Origin: Litsea cubeba
Lineage: Eukaryota; Streptophyta; Magnoliopsida; Laurales; Lauraceae
Assembly (NCBI GenBank): GCA_012931725.1
Contig: CM022950.1
Span: forward strand, 58,176,754-58,240,753
Length of the DNA stretch: 64,000 nucleotides
Reading direction: 5' to 3'
Part shown: in pieces, positions 38,312 through 48,605 of the stretch
Layout of the letters: every line of letters starts with the position of its first letter
Position numbering within the stretch: the stretch's first letter is position 1
The notes under the pieces: model-generated
What the model was told of the DNA's origin: nothing
Databases searched by the model: none
The model's input: only the letters and a program-made list of their open reading frames with translations
Program-made: the position numbers and the translations under genes

Positions 38312-38578
38312 TGTTAGGTTTATTGGTTTTGGGTTTTGGCTCGTTTTGCAGGCCCAATGCATTTGTATTAGGGTTGAGGGGTAATTTAGTATTTGTCTAA
38401 AAACTATATATTATCTCTTTTGATTGTAACCCTAGTGTGGGGAAAATCTAAGAAGAAGACGAGCTTTGTCCGTGGACATAGGTGTGAAATCACCGAACCA
38501 CGTAAAACTGTGTTCTCTTCTATGTGGTTTGCATTGTTTGATTGTTGATCGCACGCTTTCACACACACGATCACGACA
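38312..38578 (+). repeat. 5' LTR of the copia element
   Basis: TG...CA ends. A TATA-like TATATATTA lies near 38,404. The LTR is followed three bases later by the primer-binding site. Confidence 0.75.
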
Positions 38579-38581
38579 AAT

Positions 38582-38593
38582 TGGTATCAGAGC
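38582..38593 (+). promoter_or_regulatory. Copia primer-binding site
   Basis: TGGTATCAGAGC is complementary to the 3' end of initiator methionine tRNA, the usual primer for copia reverse transcription. Confidence 0.85.
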
Positions 38594-39664
38594 ATTGTTG
38601 TGTTGTGGTACGCGATCGACGGCAAGATCGGCTGTGAATCTGACGGAAGGAACGTTTCACGGTTGCAGTGCTGCAGAAGGAGACCAATTTTGGATCTAGC
38701 GTTTGGTTTTCCAGTTCTAATTGAGTCGGAGGTAAAGATCAGAGTATCAGACTCTAAAAGAAGGCTGAGGTCTAGACTTTGATTTTGCAGAACCCATCGC
38801 AGAAGTGTTGTGGTTTTGTTTTGGCTGTCGCTGCGCAGAGGAGAACAGAGTTCTCGATTTGGACTCGCTGCAGATTAGAAACCAGAGGATCTCAGTTTGT
38901 GGAGTCATCGTCAGTCGCCGGAGTTCGCCGATGGCTTGTGCCATTCGCACGTTGCAGAAACAGGCAGAGATCGGTTCAGATCTCTGCTGGGCCACACGAT
39001 CAGAAACAGGAGTTCTGGGTTCTTGCATCCGAAATCAAGAACCGAGGGCTGCTCTCGTCGTCGTGCAAAAACCGAAGCCAGAGAAGATCTGGACTGGATC
39101 GGTTCTGCGAGGAGGATCATCGTTTGCACGCCGGATTCGCAGTTGCAGATCGTCGTTTTCGCCGGAACCGCAGAGAAGATCCCCGTCGTCACGCTGCTCT
39201 CGCCGGAAAGAAGCAGAGCCCATCTCTGCACGATCGCAGTCCCTGTCGTCTGGTTGCCATTGTCGCCACCGCAGCCGTCGCCGGAAATCCTCTCCGTCGT
39301 CGACATCGTCTCGCCAGTCCGGCAGCCAGCTGTCGTCGCCACCGGGAAGAAGACGAAAGGGCAGCATCCTGCCCTGTTCGCAGGTTCTGCAACAGAACGA
39401 AGAAGGAAGACCTGGGTGCAGGTCTGGGTCAGTTCCGCCTGACCCATTAAGCAGGAAGCCCATTCCAGCAGCTGCTGATGTCAACGCCACATCGGCGAAC
39501 AGTATGGTCAAATACAGATTTGACCAATTGGACGGCCAGAATTGTTTTGGGAGTTTCGGAGGCATCCGGACTCAGAATTGAGCTCCATTTTTTTTGTTGG
39601 ATTCATATCAACTAGATCTATGATCTGAACGAAGTGGATTGTTAGTTTGATAGACAAAAACAAA
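38594..39664 (+). other. GC-rich copia leader with many overlapping open frames
   Basis: About 1.07 kb between the primer-binding site and the gag start. From about 38,800 to 39,500 it is rich in TCGCCG, CGTCG and CCGGA words, unlike the AT-rich gag that follows. Three plus and two minus frames are open over much of 39,035-39,440. None matches a family I know and the translations are Arg/Ser-rich, so the openness probably reflects composition. It could be a captured host segment; that is untested. Confidence 0.5.
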
Positions 39665-40621
39665 ATGGCAAGCTCATCATCGGCAAAGACCACCATCTCG
39701 AATGCAAAATTCGAAGTCAAGAAATTTGATGGTACCAATAACTTTGGTATGTGGCAATGTGAGGTTAGAGATGTTCTAAGCCAACAAGAGTTGGAAATTG
39801 CTCTAGAGGATAAACCCAAAGAGATGGAAGATAAGGAATGGCAGAAGATCAATCGTCAGGCATGTAGCACCATCAGATTATGTCTCGCGAAGGATCAGAA
39901 ATACTCAGTGATGAGAGAAACTTTTGCAAAAGAGTTGTGGCAGAAATTGGAGGAAAAGTATATGACCAAGAATTTGGAGAATCGGATCTATTTAAAGAAG
40001 AAACTTTTCCGCTTCGAGTATCGTCAAGGTATTTCTATGACTGAATATCTCGATGATTTTAATAAGATTATTGCTGATTTGATGAACATTGATGTGAAAG
40101 TTGATGATGAGGATAATGCATTACTTCTTCTGAATTCGCTTCCCAATAGTTATGATCATTTTACTCACACTTTGATCAACGGGAAGATTGAGGTTAAATA
40201 TGATGTTGTGTCTACTGCTTTGATGAATAATGAATATAGGAAGAAGAACAAACAGACCCATAGGGATTCATCGTTTGATGCATTAATAGTAAGAGGCAGA
40301 TCAGATGATAGGACATCTAGTAGTAAATCTTGTTCTAAATCGAGAGGAAAATCAAAACCACCTGGAAAAAATGAATGTGCCTTTTGTCATAAAAAGGGGC
40401 ATTGGAAGAAGGATTGTCCAAAGTTGAAAAACAAGGACAAAAATAAATCTGATGCAAACATTGGACATGATGGAGATGATGATTCTGAATTTAATTTGAC
40501 TGTTTCTTCATTGGTATGCCATTCTGACGAATGGATTTTAGACTCGGGTTGTACCTATCATATATGTCCCAACAGGAAATGGTTTTCCAGCTTTCAAGAG
40601 TTGGATGGTGGACAGTTTTGA
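39665..40621 (+). pseudogene. Copia gag with zinc knuckle and start of protease
   Basis: The start is the ATG at 39665 (MASSSSAKTT), preceded by an in-frame ATG at 39647. The UBN2-type gag body includes KFDGTNNFGMWQ, LWQKLEEKYMTKNLENR, YLDDFNKIIADL and LLLNSLPNSYDHF. A CCHC zinc knuckle follows (CAFCHKKGHWKKDC). The protease opens with WILDSGCTYHIC (catalytic Asp in DSG). A one-base loss near 40,612-40,615 then throws the frame into TGA, cutting protease. Gag itself looks complete, and its job in a live element would be to form the virus-like particle that packages RNA. Confidence 0.8.
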
Positions 40622-41183
40622 TGGGCAATGATAGTACTTGCAAAACAAAAGGGATAGGAAAAATCCGTTTGAAGATGCATGATGGAGCAGTTAGAGTTTT
40701 GACAGATGTTCGATATGTACCGGATTTGAAGAAGAATCTTATCTCATTGGGTGCTTTAGACTCCAAAGACTTCAAGATTACCATGGAAGGTGGAGTACTA
40801 ACAGTTGTTTATGGTGCACTTGTGTTGATGAAGGGTGTCCGAAGAGGTAATCTGTATTTCTTGCAAGGGAGTACAGTTGTAGTGGAGCAGCAACAATATC
40901 TGATAGCTCAAATGAGACTGTTACAGACACTACCAAATCGTGGCACATGCGTCTAGGGCATGCTGGGGAGAGAGCATTGCAGGGTTTAGTTAAGCAAGGC
41001 TTGTTGCAAGGTGCAAAGACCTGCAAGTTGGGATTTTGTGAACATTGTGTTTTTGGCAAGCAGACAAAAGTGAAGTTTGGCATCGCGATCCATCGCACTC
41101 AAGGAACACTAGACTATGTTCATTCGGATGTATGGGGCCCTACCAAAGTGGCATCTTTGGGAGGTATGCACTACTTTGTTACA
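40616..41183 (+). pseudogene. Copia protease end, GAG-pre-integrase and integrase start
   Basis: Protease continues in a second frame from the frameshift (LMGNDSTCKTKGIG, VRYVPDLKKNLISLG). A second one-base loss near 40,883 moves the homology to a third frame. That frame shows WHMRLGHAGERALQGL and CEHCVFGKQTKVKFG, the His and Cys ligands of the integrase zinc-binding region. It reaches the first catalytic Asp in YVHSDVWGP. Homology stops near 41,183. The two frameshifts and the missing RT make it inactive. Confidence 0.75.
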
Positions 41184-41750
41184 TCACGACATTATATTCC
41201 TATCTCGATTATCATTCACGCGCTACACTCCACACCATTTCTGTTGCACTCTGATATTCTATATTATTATCGAGATACTAATCACACAGGTACAACTGGG
41301 ATCCTGTATGGTATTCTTCCCTTTCTATTAATATAATATATTGTCATATAAACATACCTATTTGCTTGGCTCATCGAGCCTGACCCAATCCTTGGTGTTT
41401 TCAAGTATCTTCTCTTCCGCTTTCTTTGATTGGTAGAATTGCTTGGCAGTTGATCCGTTGCCGCAGGATTCAAAGAATGATGCAGTTGGTGCATCGAGAG
41501 GCGTCTATCATATAGATCTCTATTCTTTCCTTTTCTTATAGCTGGCCATGTTGGCCTATGATTGAATAGTTAGTTTAATTACGGAAAATATCTTATAATA
41601 CCTTAAAGTGAAATAAAAATCATAGGGCATTGTCCATTTACTTGCTCATATGAGATTCACACTTGATCATATTATTGGATATTCCACTTCTCTTGGGTAC
41701 TTTCTCGTAGCGCCCCGAGATTCGAGGCGCCCGGATTTTGAGGTGTTACA
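41184..41750 (+). other. Sequence between the copia break and the solo LTR end
   Basis: AT-rich, non-coding; presumably the right part of the host LTR. It ends with CGCCCCGAGATTCGAGGCGC, a short stem-loop, just before the terminal GTTACA. No copia 3' LTR is seen. Confidence 0.45.
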
Positions 41751-41880
41751 TTAGAAGCATGTGATTGATCCCAAATGTGATATCTTGGCTCATCTAAAAC
41801 GTCTCTTTCCATCCCCCTATGATCTGTAGGGCCCCAAGTGGGGCCCATCAAGTTGTCCTCCCTGTCCATATTATCATGAG

Positions 41881-42751
41881 GGTTGGGGAAAAAAGAATTG
41901 AATTCCAGAAAGAAAGAAGAAGAAAAAAAAGGCGGTAGGTACAACCTATGAGCCTTAAACAGAATCCAAAACCAACTCAATTCAGGCCAAGCTAGAGCTA
42001 ACCTGGCCCATGAGCACCCCTTTACATGTTCCCACAGCTAATGCCCAATTCAATCAACAAAGGGTCTCGTGGGTCCTTCGTCATCACTTAATCAATCCTC
42101 ATCAATCGACCCATTGTCTCACTACTGCTTCCATCAATGGCCTAGATTCACAAACATCATAAAAAAAGGTACCCCACTTACCCTCAACCCACCCACTTGT
42201 ACACAAAAAAAAAGGACTTTTTTCGTGGTCTTCCATGAGAATCTTGTGTTCTGTTTTCTACACTCATTTCAGCACCACCAACCCCTTTCTTAAATAAGGA
42301 CTGAGTTTCATGTATAAATCTTTAGTCAACGCCTCCACCAAATCCGTTTCAATCTCAAAAGATGAGGAGAAGAAGAAATCAGTTAACTCGATGAATCAGA
42401 AAGTGGGTGTTGGGCATCTCACCCTTTTCTTGATGGGTCTGCTTTTTCAAGACTTTGCATATGGTTGGTCCCATAGAATTTTGAAAATAATTTTTAGGTG
42501 ATCACAAAATTCTAATACAGAAAATAGAAAAAAAATTAATATTCCTTCCTCCAATTTATATTACATGGGTTCGCATTTCAAGCCTCATGGATGCAAGTTG
42601 TTTACAATTTTTTCTTATAACCCCTTCATCCGACCTCATATGGTTTTAAACTGAATAAAAGAACAAAAGTATAAAAATTACACATAATACATGACGAAAA
42701 GATTGCAAAATCAATTATGTGAGTCCATGTCCAAGAGCATCATGTCTGCGC
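41881..42751. other. Intergenic between LTR elements, no gene seen
   Basis: AT-rich DNA with A-rich runs near 41,900 and 42,200. Nothing recognised. Confidence 0.5.
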
Positions 42752-43859
42752 TGTGAGACCCCACCCCTGGTGGGCCCTCAATGTGAATTTGAATACTATA
42801 TATTAGCCTAAGTATTTTAATTATATTAATTATGGGACTTAGTGAGGGTAGTTATGTATTTTCCTAGGGTTAGACTAGTGGTGTAATTAGTAGAGTCAAT
42901 AGGGGGTCTTTTGTTATTCTTAGAGTTAGTTAGTTTGTTAGAGGCCCTAGCTAGAGTTTTGTATTTACTATAGGGGGTTTGCACCAAGGAATCTTCTAGA
43001 AGATCACCTAAAGACCCAAATACCCTCTACCCTAACCCTAATCCTATTCTAACCCCAAGGGCAATTTTGTCCCTAACCCAAAAACCCAACCTATATAAAC
43101 AAAACCCTCCCCTGCCCAAACAACTACTGTTCATCTCCTTTTTCCTTTCTCTCAAATTTCAATCTCCCCTCTTCTTCTTCTTCTTTCCCAATTCTCTCCA
43201 ACGAACCCTCATCTCCCTCTCCAATCTCTCTTTTCTCTTCCTCGCCCCAGAAATCCCTTAACAGAAGGCCAGCCGAGATCGACCTGCACCGTAGGAGCAA
43301 CTGCCGAGACCTTTCTCTTTTTCCCTGTGGTTTTCTCTCTTTTTCCTTCTACCTTCAATTGATCAAGGCAAGTGCACTGTGCTGGTAGTCTAGATTGCAT
43401 GTTTCCTTCCTTTGATTTGCAGTAGAATTCCAATTTGTAATATATTTGTTTAGATCGATCCTTGAGCATGTTTGTTTGGTTCCTTTGGCCATTGATGGAT
43501 GGGATTACCTCATTTGGATGATCAATGGCCGGTTGATAATGGGTGGATGATGTAGGAATGATTTATTTTGCTTCTGTAACAGTCTATGGAGAATCCCAGA
43601 AGAATTGGGTCACGGGAATGAGTTTCCAGAGATGGAATGACAAGAACCCATCTCGCAGTATTGAGATCGGAATCGAAGTAGGACCACCCTTGGTAGATCA
43701 GGACCCTACGTCTATGTGAGGGGGCCTGTGCGACCATAGGGTGCTACTTGATCTGGATTCTGATCAGAGGTGGACCACCATTCCTGTGCTTAATGAAGAG
43801 AAGTTGTGTCCTGTCGCAGAACTGGGTTCTGTAACAGAACACAACACTGATAGGAGAGA

Positions 43860-44420
43860 TGGACAGAGTCCAGCGATGGCCGAGCTCAGTACTTGCAGAG
43901 CCCAGCGGTTGCCGAGCTCAGCATTAGTGCAGCTCCGCAACTGCCGAACTCAGCACTTGCAGAGCCCAGCGGTTGCCGAGCTCAGCGTTAGCGCAGCTCA
44001 GCAACTGCCGAGCTCAGTACTAGCCGAACTCAGCGATGGCTGGATTCAACGCTAGCCGAACTCAGAGTTCTGCCGAGCATAATGGTTAGGATGAGGTTCG
44101 CGTTTAGCCGAGCTAAGTGTCTAGGCCGAGCTCAGTGCTCAAAGCCGGGTTCAGTGTTACGGCCGAACTCAGTGTTATGGCCGAACTCAGTGTTTTACTG
44201 AGCTCAGCGCCAGACCGGGTTCCGTGCTAGACCGGACTTCGAGCTTAGCCGAACTCAGTGCTTAACCAAGCTAAGAGCTTGACCAACCTCAATGCCTAGC
44301 CGAACTCAATGCATTTTTCTGAACTCAGTTGGGTGGCCGAACTGAGCTAGGCCTTTTGCCGAGCTGAGTTGGGTGGCCGAACTGAGTATTCAATTGAGCT
44401 CCATTGCTTAGCCGAACTCC
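43860..44420 (+). repeat. GCCGAGCTCAG minisatellite in the LTR
   Basis: Dozens of degenerate GCCGARCTCAGTG units, loosely spaced by 18-25 bp. Within it a 66-bp higher-order unit (starting AGTACTTGCAGAGCCCAGC near 43,889) is repeated immediately downstream. Part of the array (44,215-44,420) is copied again from 57,678. Confidence 0.85.
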
Positions 44421-44966
44421 GAGATGGATTTCCAAAAAGGTGGGATTTCAACAAAGGAGACTTAGAACCTGGGACATTCCCTTCAGCCAGAATTCTTAGT
44501 GTGCACGGCCGACTACCCAGGCCAGGGAGTTAGCCGAACTCACAGGAAGTCCTGGACAAACAGGCTTTGCCTGTAGGGTGTTTTTCCTTCTCTGGTCCCA
44601 GTGTGCCGAGCTGACCGCCCAGGCCAGGAGGTCGGCTGAGCACACTGTGTACAGTGACACTTCCCAGATTCTAAATTCCATTGTTGCAATCATATGTAGG
44701 ACCCATTGACCATTCAAATAGACTTCCATCACTGTGCCAGCCACGAGTCAATGGTACGGCTCAACCTTGACTCGTGGGGTCCACTAACTAAAGTCCAGGT
44801 TATGTAATCTAAGATGATTCGACCTTTATACGTTACCAAATGATGCACACAACTTCTAAGCACCAAACACAATATTCCTTAGCATCTGTGGTTTCACTTA
44901 AAGATCGAATTACCTGAGATGGACCTGTATCCGAAAGTGGACCATTTACCTAGGTTGGACTGTTGC
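44215..44966 (+). repeat. 752-bp LTR segment, first copy, left of the Tat-like insertion
   Basis: It matches 57,678-58,429 base for base at a fixed offset of 13,463, with four substitutions that I can see, all in the first 110 bp. It runs up to the exact insertion point of the Tat-like element. Confidence 0.95.
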
Positions 44967-45877
44967 TGTGTGGGGAGATTTCCAGAACCACAGGATTAAG
45001 CTAATCGCAGCCATCAGATGAGGCTAAGCACTCTCACGTGCCATCCTCGTGCCATCCACGTGGCACCAATCTCACCCCGGCTACCAGGCCAAAGGCCTCG
45101 GCCGAAGTCAAGCAACCCCGGACCACCAGCGCCGAACTCGGCTACCCTTGTGTCCATCCCGGCACCCACCTCGGCAGAAAACTCCACCTCGGCTGAAGAG
45201 GCTGAGACAGAAGCCGAAGCAAGAGAGAACCTTCACTTGCACCCCTCATCCCCCACGTCATCAGGCACGTGGAAGAATAGGGGCGCGAGCTAGTGGGACA
45301 GATGCGACATCCAGCCGCCCACAATCTTCGCCAGATCCCTGACAGGGCGGCATCCAGCGGCTGAGGCCACATCAGGGCAGGGCCCGAGGGCAGATCCGCT
45401 GGTACCCCCTACCGCCAAAGGCGCCCAACACGATCTGGCCCAACAAGACGTGCATTAAATGCGATGTGGGCTGACCCGACGCGCATTTAATACATAGTGG
45501 GCTGGATTGGACCGCAATTAATGCAATGTGGGCTGATCGTGACTTCCCAGTCGAATCACGGGACCCACACCACAATATCTCCCAAAGATACGTTCCAAAC
45601 TCTATAAATAGATGCTCAAACCACCATCTAAGGTACGCACATTTTCATACACAGAGCCCTTACTCTGCCTCTCTTCTTCCTCTCCTTCCATTGTTCCAGT
45701 TCCCACACTGACTTTGGCATCGGAGAGCCTTGCGCCGCCCAGGCCAGGGTCCTCTGACCGTTTGCTCTTCCCTTTCAGGCTTTCGGACGGCATCCAGACA
45801 TTCTCAGTCATCATCATCATCGGATAAGTCCTATAAGGCTCCCTCCTTATTGTGGGTCATTATTTTCTGCACCTACA
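44967..45877 (+). repeat. 5' LTR of the Tat-like element (911 bp)
   Basis: It starts TGTGTGGGGAG and ends CACCTACA. A TATA box, CTATAAATAG, lies at 45602-45611, so transcription probably starts near 45,630. The left flank is GTTGC of the host LTR. Confidence 0.9.
45602..45611 (+). promoter_or_regulatory. LTR TATA box
   Basis: CTATAAATAG, matched in the 3' LTR near 57,460. The same motif occurs on the minus strand at 53,305 and in a variant form at 56,499. Confidence 0.75.
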
Positions 45878-45879
45878 AT

Positions 45880-45897
45880 TGGCGCCGTCTGTGGGAA
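45880..45897 (+). promoter_or_regulatory. Tat-like element primer-binding site
   Basis: TGGCGCCGTCTGTGGGAA, two bases after the LTR. This GGCGCCGTCTGTGGGA form is the common primer site in Tat-lineage elements. Confidence 0.85.
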
Positions 45898-45956
45898 AGT
45901 AATATCCCAACCTTCCCAACCTTCCCAACCTTCTAAACCTCAATCTCTCAGAAGCC

Positions 45957-48605
45957 ATGCCACCGAAAGCTAAGAAGGGCGGAGAGTCTTCGAGGGCAAT
46001 CCTCGAGCGGTTAGCACCGTCAACGGACGTCCCTCCTCAGGGACGGTCCCGAACGGTCCAAGGCACATCCGCAGGCGAGGGTCGCCTGGGCTCCCAACTC
46101 TTTGTCGAGATCCCCTTCCAAGAGGGAGTCGAGGCCTCGCTCTCAGCGGACGAAACCGTGCCACCCCGACGTGACGAGCACCGGCGCGAGCGTCCCCGCA
46201 AAGATAAAGCTGTTGCCGTAGAGGAGACGCGCCGCGATCAACCTCCAGCCGCTGGAGGAGACGTCGCAGCCCAAGACGCTCTTCTCCAGAAGCAGGAGCG
46301 GTTAGTCCGAGAGCTCCACCAGCTCCAACAGCAGCTGAGGGCAGCGCGAACTTCCTCCTTGAGGCAGGTCTCTGAGCCTCAAGGGAAAAAGAGGGACGCC
46401 CCCAGTAGGGCAGCCCAGCCTCCCCGTGAGGACCTCAGAAATCATCTGGACCAGAAACGGAGCCAGATCCGTGACGAAGGCTCGAGCAAGAGCCGAAGTC
46501 ACCATAGCCGCGACGGCCGAACTCATAGCCGTCGTAGCCCGAGCCATCCCAAGCGAAAGCCCAGAGCTCAGACTCCAGAGAAGGACGATGAGCAAGAGCG
46601 ATTTGACAAACGTGTCAGATTGGCTCTCCAGCACAACTTGGACATGCGGGACCAGAAGCAGATCTATGGTCACACTGATCTGGGGGGCTCGCCCTTCACA
46701 AAAGAGATCGAGCGCACCCCCTTGCCCAGAAAGTTCTCCGTCCCGCGGTTCGTCCCCTATGACGGACTGTCCGACCCCTCTGCACACCTCCGACACTTCT
46801 CCCAGAAGATGTCCATCTGGGGGAACGAGGGTCACCTAAACTGCAAAATCTTCTCCTCCAGTTTGGGTGACCTCCCCCTGAAGTGGTTCTGCTCTCTCCC
46901 GGAGCAGTCGGTTTCCAGTTGGAAGGAGCTCCAGCTCTCCTTCCTGAAGAAGTTCCAAGCCTACACCGTCGTCCCCAAGAAGGAAGGGGACCTCCTCGCC
47001 CTGAGAATGAAGCAGGGCGAAACCCTCGCCAAGTTCGCCCAGCGATTCTGGGCGGTCCACAGCCAGATCGAGGGCGCGAGGGAAGGGATAGCCATCTACG
47101 CCTTCCAGCATGCCTTGATCCCCGGCAACGACTTGCGAAAAGACTTGGCCGGGGACTCCCCAGAATCCATGCCAGAGTTGATGTCCCGGGTGAAGCGCTT
47201 CATCGCCCGGGAGGAAGACGAGATCCGGGCCAGGGATCAGGACGGGCATCCGGAGCCCGAACAGAAGAGTAGCCAGCCTCGGCAGAGAGGCGGGAGGCCC
47301 TCCCAGAAGCAGGAGACCAAGCAGGGCTGGGTCTCCAGTTCGGCGAAGCCTTCGTCGTCCAGGTCTGGGGGCACCTGGAAGCCCAGATCTCCCCCCAGCG
47401 CCAGTCAGAGCGTCAACGTCGTCTTCAAGGAGCCGATCTACCGCATCCTGACCAAGATCAGGTCCAAGCCGTTCTTCAAGTATCCTCAGCCTATGAAGAA
47501 TGAACCCACCGAAGGCCCCCGAAGCAAGCTCTACTGCTCCTTCCATAAGGGCAACGGGCACAAGACCGAAGACTGCAGGACTTTGCAGGGGTATCTGGAG
47601 AAGCTGGCCGAAGAAGGCCACATCCCAGAGTTCATCAAGGCAGGTGATGCCGGCGGCAGCGAGGGCCGAATTCACCAAAGCGCGGCCCAGGCTCCAGACA
47701 GCGAGGACTCAGAGAAGATCATCAACGTGATCCATCTGGCGTCCTCAACTCCCGCTTCCTCGTCCCGGGGAAGCTCTCAGGCCCGTGCCGAAGCCAGGCG
47801 GGCTTCGCACGGGAAAGAAGTAATGAAAGCCGAACTCGCTCCGGCGTCCAAGAGAGCCCGCCGCGACCGACCCGCCATCTCGTTTTCGGATCGAGATCTA
47901 GAGGGAATCCAGGTCCCTCACAACGACCCCCTGCTCCTCACCATGAAGCTGAGAGACTTCACCGTCAAGAGGATCCTCGTCGACTCCGGCAGCTCCTCCG
48001 AGGTCCTCTACTACGACTGCTTCAAGAGGATGAAACTCTCCGAAGCAGACCTCACGGAGGTCCGAGCACCCTTGCTAGGGTTATCCGCCACGCCAGTCTA
48101 TCCCAAGGGTAGGATCACCTTGGAAACCCGAGTTGGCGGAGCCTCCGTGCTGGCCGACTTCCTGGTTGTGGACGCCCCTTCCCCCTACAATGTCATTCTG
48201 GGCAGAACGTGGCTCCACAAGCTAGAGGCAGTTCCTTCTTCCCTCCACCAAAAGCTGAAGTTCGTCCTCGAAAACAAGGAGGGCAAGATGGAAGTAATCA
48301 CAGTGGAGGGAGACCAGCAGCAGGCCAGGCAGTGCATGCTGGCCGCAGTCCCAGCAGTGAAGGAGCCAGAGCGCGTCAACCTGGCCGAGTTCGAGAAAGG
48401 CCTCGATGAGATCGGCCGGGACCCTGAGAAGAAGAGCATCGAGGACCTGGCCGAGGTCAGGCTAGACCCGGCAGACCCAGACAGGTTCTTCCTGATTGGC
48501 ACCCCAGCTGCCAGACGAAGAAAGGGCCGAGCTCTCTCGGTTCTTGATGCAGAATGTGGACGTCTTCGCTTGGAGCCCAAGCGAAATGCCTGGGGTGGAC
48601 CCTGA
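45957..48605 (+). CDS. Tat-like gag and aspartic protease
   Basis: An 882-codon frame, of which roughly the first 848 codons are collinear with the family. Gag forms the RNA-packaging particle; the protease cleaves the polyprotein. Residues 1-230 are basic and low-complexity. The Retrotrans_gag domain follows (about 255-430: MSIWGNEGHLNCKIFSSSLG, LPLKWFCSLPEQSV, LLALRMKQGETLAKFAQRFW). A Tat-type zinc knuckle comes next (CSFHKGNGHKTEDC, Cys about 527). The protease active site is LVDSGSSSEVLY (Asp 676), followed by YNVILGRTWL. A run of four C at 48,501-48,504 shifts the frame just before RT homology, and the frame ends at a TGA 100 bp later. It is either a one-base insertion or a +1 translational shift point. 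Confidence 0.85.
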   Translation: MPPKAKKGGESSRAILERLAPSTDVPPQGRSRTVQGTSAGEGRLGSQLFVEIPFQEGVEASLSADETVPPRRDEHRRERPRKDKAVAVEETRRDQPPAAGGDVAAQDALLQKQERLVRELHQLQQQLRAARTSSLRQVSEPQGKKRDAPSRAAQPPREDLRNHLDQKRSQIRDEGSSKSRSHHSRDGRTHSRRSPSHPKRKPRAQTPEKDDEQERFDKRVRLALQHNLDMRDQKQIYGHTDLGGSPFTKEIERTPLPRKFSVPRFVPYDGLSDPSAHLRHFSQKMSIWGNEGHLNCKIFSSSLGDLPLKWFCSLPEQSVSSWKELQLSFLKKFQAYTVVPKKEGDLLALRMKQGETLAKFAQRFWAVHSQIEGAREGIAIYAFQHALIPGNDLRKDLAGDSPESMPELMSRVKRFIAREEDEIRARDQDGHPEPEQKSSQPRQRGGRPSQKQETKQGWVSSSAKPSSSRSGGTWKPRSPPSASQSVNVVFKEPIYRILTKIRSKPFFKYPQPMKNEPTEGPRSKLYCSFHKGNGHKTEDCRTLQGYLEKLAEEGHIPEFIKAGDAGGSEGRIHQSAAQAPDSEDSEKIINVIHLASSTPASSSRGSSQARAEARRASHGKEVMKAELAPASKRARRDRPAISFSDRDLEGIQVPHNDPLLLTMKLRDFTVKRILVDSGSSSEVLYYDCFKRMKLSEADLTEVRAPLLGLSATPVYPKGRITLETRVGGASVLADFLVVDAPSPYNVILGRTWLHKLEAVPSSLHQKLKFVLENKEGKMEVITVEGDQQQARQCMLAAVPAVKEPERVNLAEFEKGLDEIGRDPEKKSIEDLAEVRLDPADPDRFFLIGTPAARRRKGRALSVLDAECGRLRLEPKRNAWGGP

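Larger units (their letters stand above)
38312..41183 (+). mobile_element. Ty1/copia element (Tork-like), 3'-truncated
   Basis: Parts in order: a 267-bp LTR (38312-38578, TGTTAGG to ACGACA), a primer-binding site, a long GC-rich leader, gag with zinc knuckle and protease start, the rest of protease, the GAG-pre-integrase region and the first part of integrase. Homology ends near 41,183, just after the integrase residues GGMHYFVT. No RT, RNase H or 3' LTR follows. The gag and protease wording resembles TNT1-type (Tork) copia elements. It lies inside the long solo LTR. Confidence 0.8.
35830..41750 (+). mobile_element. Long solo LTR of a Tekay/Del-like gypsy element, containing a copia insertion
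   Basis: It starts TGTAAGGACCCGTCC and ends GAGGTGTTACA. It is flanked by TTAGA at 35825-35829 and at 41751-41755, a perfect five-base target duplication. It is related to the LTR at 42,752: both contain GCCATTGATGGATGGGA-type sequence, a later CATTTGGA-type segment and a conserved ACGAGTCAA block. A TATA-like TATAAAAG lies at 36460. No gypsy internal region exists, so it is a solo LTR. It has since been interrupted by a copia element from 38,312. Confidence 0.7.
35611..41880. mobile_element. Second copy of the 291-bp TIR element, split by an LTR
   Basis: 35,611-35,829 and 41,751-41,880 together resemble 3,645-3,935. Shared words include GGGCAACATAGTGG, ACCCCTTGAA, GATCTGAATGGAT, GATGAAGGGGTTAGA, GTCTCTTTCCATCCCCC and GCCCCATCAAG. 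The break falls right after GGGGTTAGA, where the long LTR was inserted. The ends of this copy are more decayed than those of the first. Confidence 0.6.

Noticed and set aside
44496..44744. An 82-codon minus frame present twice, identically (also 57,959-58,207)
   Set aside because: Both copies lie in the duplicated 752-bp LTR segment. The identity comes from that duplication, not from protein conservation, and no family match is seen.
46302..47678. Long minus-strand frames opposite the Tat-like gag
   Set aside because: Shadows of GC-rich coding sequence on the plus strand, with no domain match or promoter.
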